Shown piece by piece: positions 16,023 through 25,409 of a DNA stretch of 64,000 nucleotides. The notes under the pieces are model-generated. The model had not been told where the DNA came from and ran no database searches. It worked only from the letters and a program-made list of their open reading frames with translations. Source of the DNA: Micromonospora sp. H61 (lineage in GTDB: Bacteria > Actinomycetota > Actinomycetes > Mycobacteriales > Micromonosporaceae); the NCBI RefSeq assembly GCF_018070325.1, contig NZ_JAGPXY010000007.1, positions 58,616 to 122,615 of the forward strand, written 5' to 3'. Each line of letters opens with the position of its first letter. Position 1 is the stretch's first letter. The position numbers and the translations under genes are program-made.

Positions 16023-16961
16023 ATGCTTCGTCTACCCGACCACTGGGTGTGGGACAGCTGGTACGCCCGGGACGACAACGGCCTCTGGCACGTGTTCTTC
16101 CTGCGCGCGTCCCGCGCCCTGCACGACCCGCACCGCCGCCACCGCCGAGCCACAATCGGCCACGCCGTCTCGGCGGACCTGCGCTCGTGGCGCCTGGTCG
16201 CCGACGCCGTGGTCCCCGCCGACGCGCCCAGCTGGGACGACCTGGCGACCTGGACGGGCTGCACGGTCCGCGGGCCGGACGGACGGTGGTACCTGTTCTA
16301 CACCGGGGTCGGTCGTGCGGAGGACGGGCTCGTCCAACGCATCGGACTGGCCGTCTCCGACGACCTCATGACCTGGCACCGGCACGGCACCGAACCGATC
16401 GTCCAGGCCGATCCCACCTGGTACGAGCTGCTGGACAAGGAGCTGTGGTACGAGCAGGCGTGGCGTGACCCGTGGGTGTTCCCCGACCCCGACGGCGAGG
16501 GCTGGCACATGCTCATCACCGCCCGTGCCAACACCGGCCCGGCGAACACCCGTGGCGTCGTCGGCCACGCCACCTCCACCGACCTCGTCACCTGGACCGT
16601 CGCGCCGCCGCTGTCGACCCCGGCCGGCTTCGGTCACCTGGAGGTGCCCCAGGTAGCGGTCCTCGACGGGCAGCCGCTGCTGCTCTTCTCCACCGAGGCC
16701 ACCGGCAGCGCTCGGCGCGACGACCACCGGATCTGGGTGGCGACCGGCGAGACCGTCCTCGGGCCGTGGGACATCGCGTCCGCCCAACCGTTCGCCCACC
16801 CACACCTGTACGCGCCCCGGCTGGTCCCCGGACCCGCCGACGACTGGTCCCTCATCGGCTTCCTCGACCACGTCGACGAGACGTTCGTCGGGGAACTCAC
16901 CGATCCCATCCCGGTCCGCTATGAAGCCGCGACCGGGTTGACAGTGGTCGAAGCGCCGTAA
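16023..16961 (+). CDS. Cytosolic clan GH-J (GH32/GH68-like) glycoside hydrolase
   Basis: A 312-residue single-domain five-bladed propeller with no signal peptide, so it should act in the cytoplasm. Asp11 in VWDSW matches the nucleophile motif of clan GH-J (levansucrase and fructosidase style). Asp149 in WRDPWVF is the RDP motif, and Glu207 in HLEVPQ is the probable acid/base. Classical activities are on fructosides, but short intracellular members may act on other sugars, and some GH43 relatives look similar. Located 75 bases after LacI-1 and preceded by a variant of its operator, so it probably processes the oligosaccharide imported by the first ABC system. Confidence 0.72.
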   Translation: MLRLPDHWVWDSWYARDDNGLWHVFFLRASRALHDPHRRHRRATIGHAVSADLRSWRLVADAVVPADAPSWDDLATWTGCTVRGPDGRWYLFYTGVGRAEDGLVQRIGLAVSDDLMTWHRHGTEPIVQADPTWYELLDKELWYEQAWRDPWVFPDPDGEGWHMLITARANTGPANTRGVVGHATSTDLVTWTVAPPLSTPAGFGHLEVPQVAVLDGQPLLLFSTEATGSARRDDHRIWVATGETVLGPWDIASAQPFAHPHLYAPRLVPGPADDWSLIGFLDHVDETFVGELTDPIPVRYEAATGLTVVEAP

Positions 16962-16964
16962 CCG

Positions 16965-17007
16965 GACAGGTCCGGGCCGAGGCGTCTCGCCCCGGCCCGG
17001 ACCTGTC
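16965..17007. terminator. Bidirectional terminator hairpin between convergent genes
   Basis: A perfect 14-base GC-rich stem (16965-16978 with 16994-17007) with a 15-base loop lies between the rightward GH-J gene (stop at 16961) and the leftward beta-helix gene (stop at 17025). It can serve both directions; no T-run. Confidence 0.75.
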
Positions 17008-17024
17008 GGTGTCCAGCTACTGGA

Positions 17025-19418
17025 TCAGCTGCGCAGCTGCCACTGCTGGTTGGTGCCGCCGGTGCAGGACCAGAGGATCAGCTTCGTGCCGTTCGCCGTG
17101 GCGGCGCCGTTGGCGTCCAGGCAGAGACCCGACTGCACGCCCGTGATCGTGCCGTTGGCGTTGACGTTCCACTGCTGGTTGGTGCCGCCGTTGCAGTCCC
17201 AGATCACCACCTTCGTGCCGTTGACGGTGCCCTGGCCGGAGGCGTCCAGGCACTTGGTGCCGTAGACCATGAGCTGCCGGCTCGCGGTGTGGGTCCACCG
17301 CTGGTTGGCGGCGTTACTGATGCAGTCCCAGATCTGGGCCTGCGTGCCGTTGGTCGTGCTGGAGTTACCGATCTCGGCGCACCGACCCGACTGGACGCCC
17401 ACGATCTGCACGTTCGTCGGGTTGGTGCTGCCACCGCTCTGCACGCCGGCCGTGTTGATCACCGTTTGCGCGCCCGACGGCCAGTTGCCGTTGCTGACCG
17501 TGACGTTGCCGTTGACGACGTTGCCGCGGTCACCGTTCGTCACATTCGTGCTGTTGTTCGTCGACCAGTTGTTGGTGACCGTGAAGTTGCCCATGTTCTC
17601 CGCGTACCAGTAGTTGGCGGTGGCCCAGGTGCCGGTGGAGGAGAACACGTTGTTGCGGGCGGTGTAGTAGCGCGAGCCCTCGTCGAAGTAGAGCCCGAAC
17701 CAGCCGTTGGTGCGCAGGCAGTAGTTCTCGGCGATCAACCCGCCCGGGTTCGCCGACAGCGAGTAGATGCACCCGCCGTCGGTCATCTGCTGCATGACGT
17801 CGTGCACATAGTTGCCGATGACCTGGTTGTTGGCAGCGGTGGTCGCCGTGGAGTAGCGCGGCTGGTAGTTGTACAGGCCACGGTTGGCGTAGTGCTGGCT
17901 GCCGCCGGCGTCGTTGGCGCCCCAGCCGTAGCCGATCGACAGGCCGGTGTACGGCATGTTGTAGACCTCGTTGTGCGAGACCAGCGAGGTGTTCACGTAG
18001 GTGGTCAGGATCGAGACGACGCCCCGGTACTCCAGACCGAGATCATGCACCTTGTTGTTGCTGATAGTGATGTTGCGGTTGACCATCCGCTGGTCACTGG
18101 GGTGGTGGGCGTCGGCCCGCACGCCGCCGACCACGACGCCACCGGCGGAGTTGCGGGCGATCTCAGAGCGGGTGACGGTGATGTTGTTGGCCCCCAGGCC
18201 GACACCGCTGGCGTGGGCGTTGGCGTCGTTGCCGATGCCGATCGCGGTCTGCCCGAGGTTGACGAACTGGGAGTCGCTGAACGTGATGGTGTTCGCCGCG
18301 GAGACCTGCACGGCGGCGGGCATCTGGTTCCAGTTGGGCCGGGTGGCCTCGAACTGGGGGCAGCCGGCCTGGCAGGAGGTCAGCGCGTCGGACGGACGGG
18401 ACCAGGTGCCGGTGATGTGAGCGCCGGTCTGCTGGTCGGCGAAACCGTTGCTGCTGCTCGGGCCGAGCCAGCTGGTGCCGGTGAAGGTGATCCCGCTGAA
18501 CGAGATGTGGTGCGCGGGCGCGTCGTAGGTGCCGCCGACGTTCACCAGGGACTGCAACTGCGGCAGCTCCACGCTGACCGAGCTCATGTTCTGCCCGGCG
18601 AGCGGGATGTAGTTGAGCTGGCCGTTGCTGGGGTTGAGGTACCACTCCCCCGCCGAGTCCAGGAACTCGTACGCGTTGGTCAGGTAGAAGGGCCCGGCGC
18701 GGTGCGGGCTGGAGAGGGTGTCGAACCCGAAGGTGTTGTTGTTCCACGCGGGCTGCTGCATCGTCAGGAAGTTTCCGCTGATGCTCTGCACCGGCGAGTA
18801 CCGGTCGGTGAATGAGCCGACGCTCTCCACCTCGACACGGTTCTGGTTACCGAGGTTGTTCAGGTAGTTGAGCGCGCTGTTGGTGAACCGCATGCCGGAC
18901 GTGGTGAAGGTGAAGTCGGAACGGTTCACTGCGGTGCGTGCCCGGGTGGCGACGGCCCCGTTGACGTAGAGCTGACGGGAGTCGAGCCCGGCGCCGACGT
19001 TGGCCCGCCAGATGTTCTTCCCGGAGTCGACGAGCGACCAGCCCGTGACCGCCCGGGCGCCGGTGATCGTCGGACGTGCCCCGGAGGCCGCCCGCCAGAT
19101 CACCTGATAGCCGTTGTTGCCCGAGTCGGCCGCGGTGAACCGCAGCGGCGACGAGAGCCGGTACGCGCCGTTGGCCAACTCCACGACGATGTCACCGGAC
19201 ATCGCGCTGTTGATCGCCCGCACCGCGGTCTGCGCGGCGGTCAGCGAACAGGGTTGGCTGGCGGAACACGTGGTGCCGGTGCCGGAGGGCGACGCGTAGA
19301 GAGTGGTGGTGGCCGCGAGGGCCGGGGACGCCGAGGCGGTTACCGCCACCAGGGCGGTCACCGCTGTCGCGGCGGCGCCGGCCAGCAGTCGGCGCAGCGC
19401 CGGAAGGGACGAGGACAC
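17025..19418 (-). CDS. Secreted right-handed beta-helix protein with C-terminal ricin-type CBM13
   Basis: GTG 19418 is chosen because GGAG lies about eight bases upstream; the 797-residue product then has a normal signal peptide (to about LAA near residue 36). Residues about 40-650 contain parallel beta-helix repeats rich in Asn (NNKVHDLGLEYRGVVSILTT, NWSTNNSTNVTNGDRGNVVN) that resemble GH141-type and other beta-helix glycosidases; no catalytic residue can be assigned by eye. The last roughly 130 residues are a CBM13 trefoil with three QxW-type repeats (NQRW, NQQW, NQQW). It ends the CUT2 importer operon, 80 bases after the epimerase gene, so it probably releases the sugar that the importer takes up (inference). 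Confidence 0.75.
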   Translation of the reverse strand: MSSSLPALRRLLAGAAATAVTALVAVTASASPALAATTTLYASPSGTGTTCSASQPCSLTAAQTAVRAINSAMSGDIVVELANGAYRLSSPLRFTAADSGNNGYQVIWRAASGARPTITGARAVTGWSLVDSGKNIWRANVGAGLDSRQLYVNGAVATRARTAVNRSDFTFTTSGMRFTNSALNYLNNLGNQNRVEVESVGSFTDRYSPVQSISGNFLTMQQPAWNNNTFGFDTLSSPHRAGPFYLTNAYEFLDSAGEWYLNPSNGQLNYIPLAGQNMSSVSVELPQLQSLVNVGGTYDAPAHHISFSGITFTGTSWLGPSSSNGFADQQTGAHITGTWSRPSDALTSCQAGCPQFEATRPNWNQMPAAVQVSAANTITFSDSQFVNLGQTAIGIGNDANAHASGVGLGANNITVTRSEIARNSAGGVVVGGVRADAHHPSDQRMVNRNITISNNKVHDLGLEYRGVVSILTTYVNTSLVSHNEVYNMPYTGLSIGYGWGANDAGGSQHYANRGLYNYQPRYSTATTAANNQVIGNYVHDVMQQMTDGGCIYSLSANPGGLIAENYCLRTNGWFGLYFDEGSRYYTARNNVFSSTGTWATANYWYAENMGNFTVTNNWSTNNSTNVTNGDRGNVVNGNVTVSNGNWPSGAQTVINTAGVQSGGSTNPTNVQIVGVQSGRCAEIGNSSTTNGTQAQIWDCISNAANQRWTHTASRQLMVYGTKCLDASGQGTVNGTKVVIWDCNGGTNQQWNVNANGTITGVQSGLCLDANGAATANGTKLILWSCTGGTNQQWQLRS

Positions 19419-19498
19419 GGGACGGTGCTCCTGACATGAGTTCGGGGTGGGGGTGGTGGAACGGCCTCGACCAGTGCGGGGGTGGCCGGTCGGGGCGG

Positions 19499-20350
19499 TC
19501 ATTCGAGGATCTCCCGGAGATAGCGCAGACCGTCAGTGGCGAGACGGTCCTGCGAGGGGGCCAGTGGACGCCAGATCGCCGCGGCGGTGGCGATGGCCTC
19601 GTTCTCCGCCGTGAACGACTCGATGCAGATCGCGCCCTGGTAACCGGTGTCCCGCAGGACGGCGAAGAAGCGGGGCCAGTCGAAGTGGTCAGCACCGGGA
19701 GCGCCCCGGTTGGTGCCGCTGACCTGGACGTGCTTGATGTGCCGGCCGGCGACCGCGACGGCCGCGTAGGGGTCGGCCTCCTCGATGTTCATGTGATACG
19801 TATCGATCATGATGCCGACGTTGGGCGGTAGCCCGTCGATCAACTCGATCGTCTGCTCGATCGTGTTGACGACGCTCGTCTCATAGCGGTTCAACGCCTC
19901 GACACCGATGCTCACGCCCAACTCGCCGGCCTGCTCGGCAACCGGCGCCAGGGCCCGCCGGAAATCCGCGTAGCAGGCCGCGCGAGCCGCCGGCGACATC
20001 CGCCAGGTGCGGCCGACCGAGGCGTACGCGGGACCGCCGACGCATCCAGCGCCGACGGCCGCCGCGCTCGCCACGCAGCCCATGAGGTACGCCACCGTCG
20101 ACTCGACCACCGCTGGTGCGGCGTCGACCAGTTCCCGCCCGGGCGAGGTGACCGCGCAGACGCCGGCGGCGACGAGGCCGTGCGCCGCCAACAGGTCCCG
20201 GGTACGGATCGGGTCCCAGTCGCCGGGCTGCTCGATCGGCAACTCGACCGCGTCGAAGCCGAACGCGGCGATCCGCGGGATCAACTCGGCCAGGGCCTTG
20301 TCGTCGACCGGCGAGGCCCAGACCCAGGGGTTGACGCCGATGGCGTACAT
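19499..20350 (-). CDS. Sugar epimerase/isomerase, xylose-isomerase-like TIM barrel (ketose 3-epimerase type)
   Basis: A 283-residue cytosolic TIM-barrel protein from ATG 20350, seven bases after the binding-protein gene. The metal ligands of the D-tagatose/D-psicose 3-epimerase family are in place: Glu151 (GVEALNRYE), Asp183 (MIDTYHMN), His207 (KHVQVSG) and Glu244 (CIESF). Length and motif spacing fit that family. It would isomerise the monosaccharide imported by the adjacent CUT2 transporter; the actual sugar is unknown. Hydroxypyruvate isomerase-like and inositol-pathway enzymes share this fold and are the alternatives. Confidence 0.8.
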   Translation of the reverse strand: MYAIGVNPWVWASPVDDKALAELIPRIAAFGFDAVELPIEQPGDWDPIRTRDLLAAHGLVAAGVCAVTSPGRELVDAAPAVVESTVAYLMGCVASAAAVGAGCVGGPAYASVGRTWRMSPAARAACYADFRRALAPVAEQAGELGVSIGVEALNRYETSVVNTIEQTIELIDGLPPNVGIMIDTYHMNIEEADPYAAVAVAGRHIKHVQVSGTNRGAPGADHFDWPRFFAVLRDTGYQGAICIESFTAENEAIATAAAIWRPLAPSQDRLATDGLRYLREILE

Positions 20351-20357
20351 CAGACCC

Positions 20358-21542
20358 CTACTTCCAGCGCTGCGGGTAACCGGGCAGGTCGGTGCAGCCG
20401 CACATCGCGTAGTGCAGCGGCGGCATGCCCGCGTCGAGGTACTGGTCCAGGTTGTCCTGGGTGACTGTCGGCTGCGGCAGCTTCCACGGGTTGGACACCT
20501 GCTGGCCGTCGAGGATCCGCAGCGCCGCGATGATCGGCGTACGCCACTGGTAGGTCGGGTAGGTCGGCGCGATAGCGGTGAGCTTCTTGTCCTTCCAGAT
20601 CTTCAGGAAGTCGAGCTGGTCCTCACCGTTCATCGGCGGAACCGGCTTGCCCGCGTCCTGAAACGCCTCGACCGCCGCGACGGCCACCGCCCCGGCGTCC
20701 ATCCAGACCCCGTCGATCGTGCCGTACCGCTGGATGTAGTCGTCGACGATCTTCTTGGTCTTGGCCGGATCACCATCGGTGAACTCGACACCGACGACGT
20801 CGACCTTCGCCTTGTCGAACGCCACCTTCGCCGCCGACCAGCGGGTCTCCAGGACGTCGACGCCGGGCAGGATCCGCAGGGCGAGGACCTTGCCGCCGGG
20901 CTTCATCTTCTGGCTGACGAACTCGGCCCCGACGTGGCCGAACCCGTAACCGCCGATGGGGTTGATGAACGTCACCGGGCACTTCGTGTTGACGCCACGG
21001 TCGAAGACGACGACCGGCAGCCCGGCCTTGCAGGCCGCCTCGACGGCCGGGGTGAGCGTGGCGGTGGTGTTCGGCGAGACGATGAGCGCGTCGCAGCCCT
21101 TGCCGAGCAGATCGTTGATGTCAGCGATCTGCTTCTGGTCCTTGCCCTCGGCGTCGACGTGCACGAACTCCTTGATGCGGCTCTTCTGCGCCTCGACCTC
21201 GGCCTGCATGGTCTTGAAGCCGACCTGCCGCCAGGGGTTGTTCAGGGCCGCGTTCGAGAAGCAGATCTTGTGTGGGCCGTTCTTCTTGAACTTGGCGGTG
21301 TCGACCATCGTCGGGTTGAGCACCTGCTCCCACGGCTTGTCGGCCGGGCCCGTCGGTGCCGCGTCGAGCAGCGCCAGCTCGGCGTCGTAGTCGGCCTGCA
21401 CGAAGAACTTCGACTGGTCCCCGGTGCCGGAACCAGTGGCGGCGGATGCACTTCCCGACGGGCTGGCGGCCGGCTCGTCGGTGGCACAGGCGGCGAGGGA
21501 CAGCAGGGTGACGGCGGCAATCGCCGCCATGGAACGTCGCAC
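20358..21542 (-). CDS. Monosaccharide ABC transporter substrate-binding lipoprotein (CUT2, RbsB-like)
   Basis: GTG start at 21542; 394 residues with a lipobox LAAC near residue 18. The mature protein opens with a linker and an unusual extra N-terminal segment of about 80 residues, then the ribose-type periplasmic fold (HKICFSNAALNNPWRQVGFK, DALIVSPNT, VVVFDRGVNTK). Two Cys near the C-terminus (CGCTD) are unusual for the family. It follows two CUT2 permease genes and precedes the epimerase gene, so it should bind a monosaccharide or small uronate for import. Confidence 0.9.
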   Translation of the reverse strand: MRRSMAAIAAVTLLSLAACATDEPAASPSGSASAATGSGTGDQSKFFVQADYDAELALLDAAPTGPADKPWEQVLNPTMVDTAKFKKNGPHKICFSNAALNNPWRQVGFKTMQAEVEAQKSRIKEFVHVDAEGKDQKQIADINDLLGKGCDALIVSPNTTATLTPAVEAACKAGLPVVVFDRGVNTKCPVTFINPIGGYGFGHVGAEFVSQKMKPGGKVLALRILPGVDVLETRWSAAKVAFDKAKVDVVGVEFTDGDPAKTKKIVDDYIQRYGTIDGVWMDAGAVAVAAVEAFQDAGKPVPPMNGEDQLDFLKIWKDKKLTAIAPTYPTYQWRTPIIAALRILDGQQVSNPWKLPQPTVTQDNLDQYLDAGMPPLHYAMCGCTDLPGYPQRWK

Positions 21543-21555
21543 TATGGTTTCCCCT

Positions 21556-22539
21556 TTATCTCGAAGAAGAACGCGTTGCCGAGACCGCCACGGCGAGCAG
21601 GATGATCCCGCCCTGGACGGTCGACCTGAGGGCGCCGGAGACGCCGTAGAAATTCATGAGGGCGAACAGCAGTTCGAGGGTCAGCGCGCCGAGCATCGCC
21701 CCGACGACGGCGCCGCGCCCCCCGCCGAGCGCCACCCCACCGAGAACGACAGCGGTGATCGCACCGAACTCCAGACCAGCGCCGGCCTGGAACGACACGC
21801 CGCTGTAGCCGCCCAGCAGGATGGCCGCCACCGCCGCCGCAAGCCCACTGAGGATGAAGGCGAAGGTCCGGGTGCGCCACACTCGTACGCCACTCAGCTC
21901 GGCGGTGCGCGGGTTGTCGCCGACGGCGACCAGCGTCCGGCCGAAGTCGGAGCGCATCAGCAGCACGGCAGCCACCGCCAGGACCACCAGGACCAGCAGC
22001 GCGTACGGCACGCGGCCCAGTACTGGCACGTCCTCGAAGGCCCGCCGGCCGAACCGCCGGAACTCCTCGGAGAGCCCACCCTTCGGTGCGCCGTCGGACC
22101 ACAGGTAGACGGCGCCGACGAGGATCAGGAACATGCCGAGGGTGGTGATGAACGACGGCACCCGCAGCCGTGTCGTGATCAGGCCGTTGACCAGCCCGAC
22201 CAGTGCGCCGAAGGCGAGCAGGAGCAGCACCACCGGCCAGGTACGCGCCGGGTCGCTGTCGATCAGCCGGGCGGCCACCACCACCTGAGCGGTGACCAGG
22301 GAACCGACCGAGAGGTCGAACTCGCCGGACACGATCACGAAATACTGGCCGGCGGCCAACAGGATGATCGGCGCCGACCGACCGAGGAAGGACATCAGCG
22401 ACTGCGGGGCCAGGAAGTCGGGCTGCCGGATGCCGACGAGCACCAACAGCACCGCGAGGATCGCGAGGATCGGCAGGACACCACCGGGACGCACCCGCGG
22501 CAGACGCAGCGGCAGGGAACGGGGCTGGACGGTCTGCAT
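21556..22539 (-). CDS. CUT2 monosaccharide ABC transporter permease (RbsC-like)
   Basis: ATG 22539 lies two bases after the stop of the upstream permease. The 327-residue protein has eight to ten membrane helices and the RbsC-type signatures GEFDLSVGSLV and VVLGGVALGGGRGAVVGAML. It probably forms a heterodimer with the other permease, served by the double-domain ATPase at the start of the operon. Confidence 0.93.
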   Translation of the reverse strand: MQTVQPRSLPLRLPRVRPGGVLPILAILAVLLVLVGIRQPDFLAPQSLMSFLGRSAPIILLAAGQYFVIVSGEFDLSVGSLVTAQVVVAARLIDSDPARTWPVVLLLLAFGALVGLVNGLITTRLRVPSFITTLGMFLILVGAVYLWSDGAPKGGLSEEFRRFGRRAFEDVPVLGRVPYALLVLVVLAVAAVLLMRSDFGRTLVAVGDNPRTAELSGVRVWRTRTFAFILSGLAAAVAAILLGGYSGVSFQAGAGLEFGAITAVVLGGVALGGGRGAVVGAMLGALTLELLFALMNFYGVSGALRSTVQGGIILLAVAVSATRSSSR

Positions 22540-22541
22540 GG

Positions 22542-23513
22542 CTAGGCCGCCTTTCGCATGGCCCGGCGGGCGTAGACGGCGACCGCGGCGATGATGATGA
22601 CGCCCCGGATCACCTGCTTGAAGAAGGCGTCGACCTCGAGCTGGTTGAAGATGGCGTCGATGCTGGCCAGCAGCAGCACCCCGCCGACAGTGCCGATGAC
22701 GCCGCCGCGCCCACCGGCGAGGGCGGTACCGCCGATCACCACCGCGGCGATCGACTCCAGGTCGTAGAGGCCCTCGGTGCCGACGCGCGGAGCGCCCGAG
22801 CCGAGCCGACTGGCGAGGTAGATGCCGGCGAGCCCCGCGCACATCGAGCACAGCATGTGGGCGGTGACGAGGACCCGGTCGTTGCGGACGCCGGAGAGCC
22901 GGGCCACCTCCGGATCCCCGCCGACGGCGACCAGGTGGTGACCGAAGCGGGTCCGCGAGAGCGCGAACCAGGCCGCCGCGGTGACCGCTATCAGCAGCAG
23001 GAACGACACCGGCACCGGACCGACGCGCTGATAGCCGAGCGCCTGCACCAGCGAGGGTGCCGTGGTGCCGGCCGGGCCGTCGTAACCGTTGTCGAGGTAA
23101 CCCTTGAGCAGCAGCCCGACGCCGAGGGTCGCGATGAACGCATTGACCCGGAACCTGGTGACGAGGATCCCGTTGAGCAGCCCGACGCCGGCGCTGACGA
23201 CAAGCACCAGGCCGATCGCCGGCAGCACCGCGCCGTCGCTGCCGTTCATCGTCTCGGCCGCGACGAGGGTGCTGAGGCTGATCACGAACGCCACCGAGAG
23301 GTCGAGCGAGCCCCCCAGGATGACCAGGGTCTGGCCCACCGCCACCAGCCCGAGGCCGGCGGCGACATGCAGCAGACTCACCGTCGTGGACTGGTTGAAG
23401 AGCTGACCCCCGTCGAGCAGGACGACCAGCCAGCCGATCGTCAGGGTCAGGGTCAGGGCCACGAACACGCCCGGTACGGAACGCCGGGCCGGCAGCAGCG
23501 ACAGAGCGCTCAC
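22542..23513 (-). CDS. CUT2 monosaccharide ABC transporter permease (RbsC-like)
   Basis: A 323-residue membrane protein from GTG 23513. GGSLDLSVAFVISL and AAVVIGGTALAGGRGGVIGT are the conserved CUT2 permease motifs. It is paired with the next gene (two-base gap) and follows the ATPase gene after 55 bases. Two different RbsC-like subunits in one operon is a recognised arrangement for actinobacterial sugar importers. Confidence 0.93.
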   Translation of the reverse strand: MSALSLLPARRSVPGVFVALTLTLTIGWLVVLLDGGQLFNQSTTVSLLHVAAGLGLVAVGQTLVILGGSLDLSVAFVISLSTLVAAETMNGSDGAVLPAIGLVLVVSAGVGLLNGILVTRFRVNAFIATLGVGLLLKGYLDNGYDGPAGTTAPSLVQALGYQRVGPVPVSFLLLIAVTAAAWFALSRTRFGHHLVAVGGDPEVARLSGVRNDRVLVTAHMLCSMCAGLAGIYLASRLGSGAPRVGTEGLYDLESIAAVVIGGTALAGGRGGVIGTVGGVLLLASIDAIFNQLEVDAFFKQVIRGVIIIAAVAVYARRAMRKAA

Positions 23514-23568
23514 CGGGTCACCTCGGTTCGCGACTGCGGGGCTCGCAAACCCGGCTCACTCCTCGCGC

Positions 23569-25080
23569 TCACTGGACCGTCTCCCGCACGGCGCCGACCG
23601 CCAAGGCGACGACCTCCTCCTCGGTCGCGCCGGCGGGCAGCTCGCCCGCGACGTGGCCGTCCCTCATGACGACGATCCGGTCACTCATCCCCAGCAGCTC
23701 CGGTAGATCGGACGAGATCATCAGCACGGCCGCGCCATCACGGGCGAGGCGGCGGACGAGGTCGTGAATGGCTGACTTCGCGCCCACGTCGATGCCCCGG
23801 GTCGGCTCGTCGAAGAGCAGGATCCGCGGGGTGAGCGCGAGCCACCGGGCCAGCACGACCTTCTGCTGGTTGCCGCCGGACAGAAAGCGGATCTCCTGGT
23901 CGTCGCCGGCGCCGCGGATCTCCACGGCGGCCAGCAACTCGCGTACCCGGGCGGTCCTCGCGGCCCGGCCGGACCGGGCGGCGAAGACGGCCCGGCTGGC
24001 GAGCAGCGCGTTGTCCAGCACCGACTGCCGGGGAACGATCCCCTCGCCTTTGCGGTCCTCGGTGACGTAGGCGATGCCGGCCCGCATGGCGGTGCGGGGT
24101 GAGCGCAGTCGGACCGGCCGGTCGTCGAGCGTGACGTCGCCGGTCGTGAACGGCGACACCCCGAAGATCGCGCGGGCCAGCGCCGAGCGCCCGGAGCCCT
24201 GGAGGCCGCCGATGCCGAGCACCTCGCCGGCGCGCAACTGGAGGTTGACGTCCCGCAGCTTCCGGTTTCCCGCGTCGCGAAGGTTGAGCCGCACCGGGCC
24301 CCGGTCCTCGGGGGCGGCCCGGTCCGGGTAGTAGCTGGACAGTTCCCGGCCGACCATGTGCCGCACCAACTGGTCGGCGGTGGTGTCCACGGTGTCCACC
24401 GTGGTGACCCGACGGCCGTCCTTGAGCACTGTGATCCGACCGGAAAGGTCGAAGACCTCGGCGAGCCGGTGCGAGACGTACAGCAGCCCGATGCCCCGTT
24501 CCTGGAGTCGGCGCACCAGCCCGTAGAGCAACTCGACCTCGTGGTCGGCCAGCGCGGCGGTCGGCTCGTCCATGATGAGCAGCCGCGCGTCCAGGGCGAG
24601 CGCCTTGGCGATCTCGACGACCTGCTGCTGCGCGACGCCCAGTTGCCCCACCCGGGCGTCGGCCGGCAAGGTGGTCTCACCGATCGAGGCGAGCAGCCGC
24701 GCGGTGCGGTCGAGCATTGCCCGACGATCGACGAGCCCACGTCGGACCGGCTCGTGCCCCAGGTAGACGTTCTCCGCGACGGTGCGCTCCGGGAGCAGGT
24801 TGAACTCCTGGTGGATGATGCCGATGCCGGCCCGCTGCGCGTCGCGCGGACCACGGAACGTACGCGTCGCACCGGCGAACTCGACGGTGCCCCCGTCCGG
24901 GGCGTACCCGCCCGAGACGATCTTCATGAGGGTCGACTTCCCGGCCCCGTTCTCACCGACCACGGCGTGCACCTCGCCCGGCGCGACATCGAGGTCGACA
25001 CCGTCGAGAACGCGGACTCCGAGGAAGGACTTGCCGATGCCCCGAAGGGTGAGAAGCGGCGTCGGCGGCGGATCTGACAT
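23569..25080 (-). CDS. CUT2 sugar ABC transporter ATPase (RbsA-like, two nucleotide-binding domains)
   Basis: A 503-residue protein. ATG 25080 is preceded by GAGGG; a GTG at 25095 is in frame but lacks a ribosome site. The first domain has Walker A GENGAGKST, the Q-loop IIHQEFNLL and Walker B LLIMDEPTAAL; its signature LGVAQQQVVEIAKAL is the degenerate type. The second domain has GLQGSGRSALA in place of a true Walker A, then LSGGNQQKVVLARWL and DEPTRGIDV. This asymmetry is normal for RbsA, XylG and MglA. First gene of the operon running to 17,025. Confidence 0.95.
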   Translation of the reverse strand: MSDPPPTPLLTLRGIGKSFLGVRVLDGVDLDVAPGEVHAVVGENGAGKSTLMKIVSGGYAPDGGTVEFAGATRTFRGPRDAQRAGIGIIHQEFNLLPERTVAENVYLGHEPVRRGLVDRRAMLDRTARLLASIGETTLPADARVGQLGVAQQQVVEIAKALALDARLLIMDEPTAALADHEVELLYGLVRRLQERGIGLLYVSHRLAEVFDLSGRITVLKDGRRVTTVDTVDTTADQLVRHMVGRELSSYYPDRAAPEDRGPVRLNLRDAGNRKLRDVNLQLRAGEVLGIGGLQGSGRSALARAIFGVSPFTTGDVTLDDRPVRLRSPRTAMRAGIAYVTEDRKGEGIVPRQSVLDNALLASRAVFAARSGRAARTARVRELLAAVEIRGAGDDQEIRFLSGGNQQKVVLARWLALTPRILLFDEPTRGIDVGAKSAIHDLVRRLARDGAAVLMISSDLPELLGMSDRIVVMRDGHVAGELPAGATEEEVVALAVGAVRETVQ

Positions 25081-25101
25081 CCCGAAAGCCCTCACAGATA
25101 G

Positions 25102-25176
25102 TAGTTATCGACTGGATCCAGCCCCGCGCTCCGGCGGTTTTGCCGCACCGCACGGCGAACTTTCATAGCTATCGAC
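25102..25176. repeat. Two direct 11-base repeats (TAGYTATCGAC) upstream of the CUT2 operon
   Basis: TAGTTATCGAC (25102-25112) and TAGCTATCGAC (25166-25176) differ at one base and start 64 bases apart, close to six helical turns. They flank the likely start region of the leftward importer operon, in the 525-base gap 25081-25605, and may be binding sites for an unidentified regulator. Confidence 0.45.
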
Positions 25177-25209
25177 GAAGGCTTATGTTTGCGTGTTACG
25201 AACATTCCC

Positions 25210-25239
25210 TTGACATCGTCGAAACATCACACGTATGAA
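25210..25239 (+). promoter_or_regulatory. Possible rightward promoter upstream of the ThuA/GSDH gene (distal)
   Basis: TTGACA (25210-25215), an 18-base spacer and TATGAA (25234-25239). It lies about 370 bases before the ATG at 25606. Good hexamers by eye, but a second candidate is closer. Confidence 0.4.
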
Positions 25240-25380
25240 GATAGATGTTTGGATGCGGGTCCGCAATCCTCGACCGGGGCTGATTGCCAGGGCCGTCACC
25301 CGATCGACAGCGGTGCCCCAGCGAGGGAGCCGTGCACGACCGTCGTCACCTGGGCAGGACGTCGGACGTCACTCCATTAA

Positions 25381-25409
25381 TTGACACTGTTCTATCTCTA
25401 GCTCATCCT
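25381..25409 (+). promoter_or_regulatory. Possible rightward promoter upstream of the ThuA/GSDH gene (proximal)
   Basis: TTGACA (25381-25386), a 17-base spacer and CATCCT (25404-25409). The leader to ATG 25606 would be about 190 bases. The rest of the gap holds only the direct repeats and the distal candidate promoter. Confidence 0.45.
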
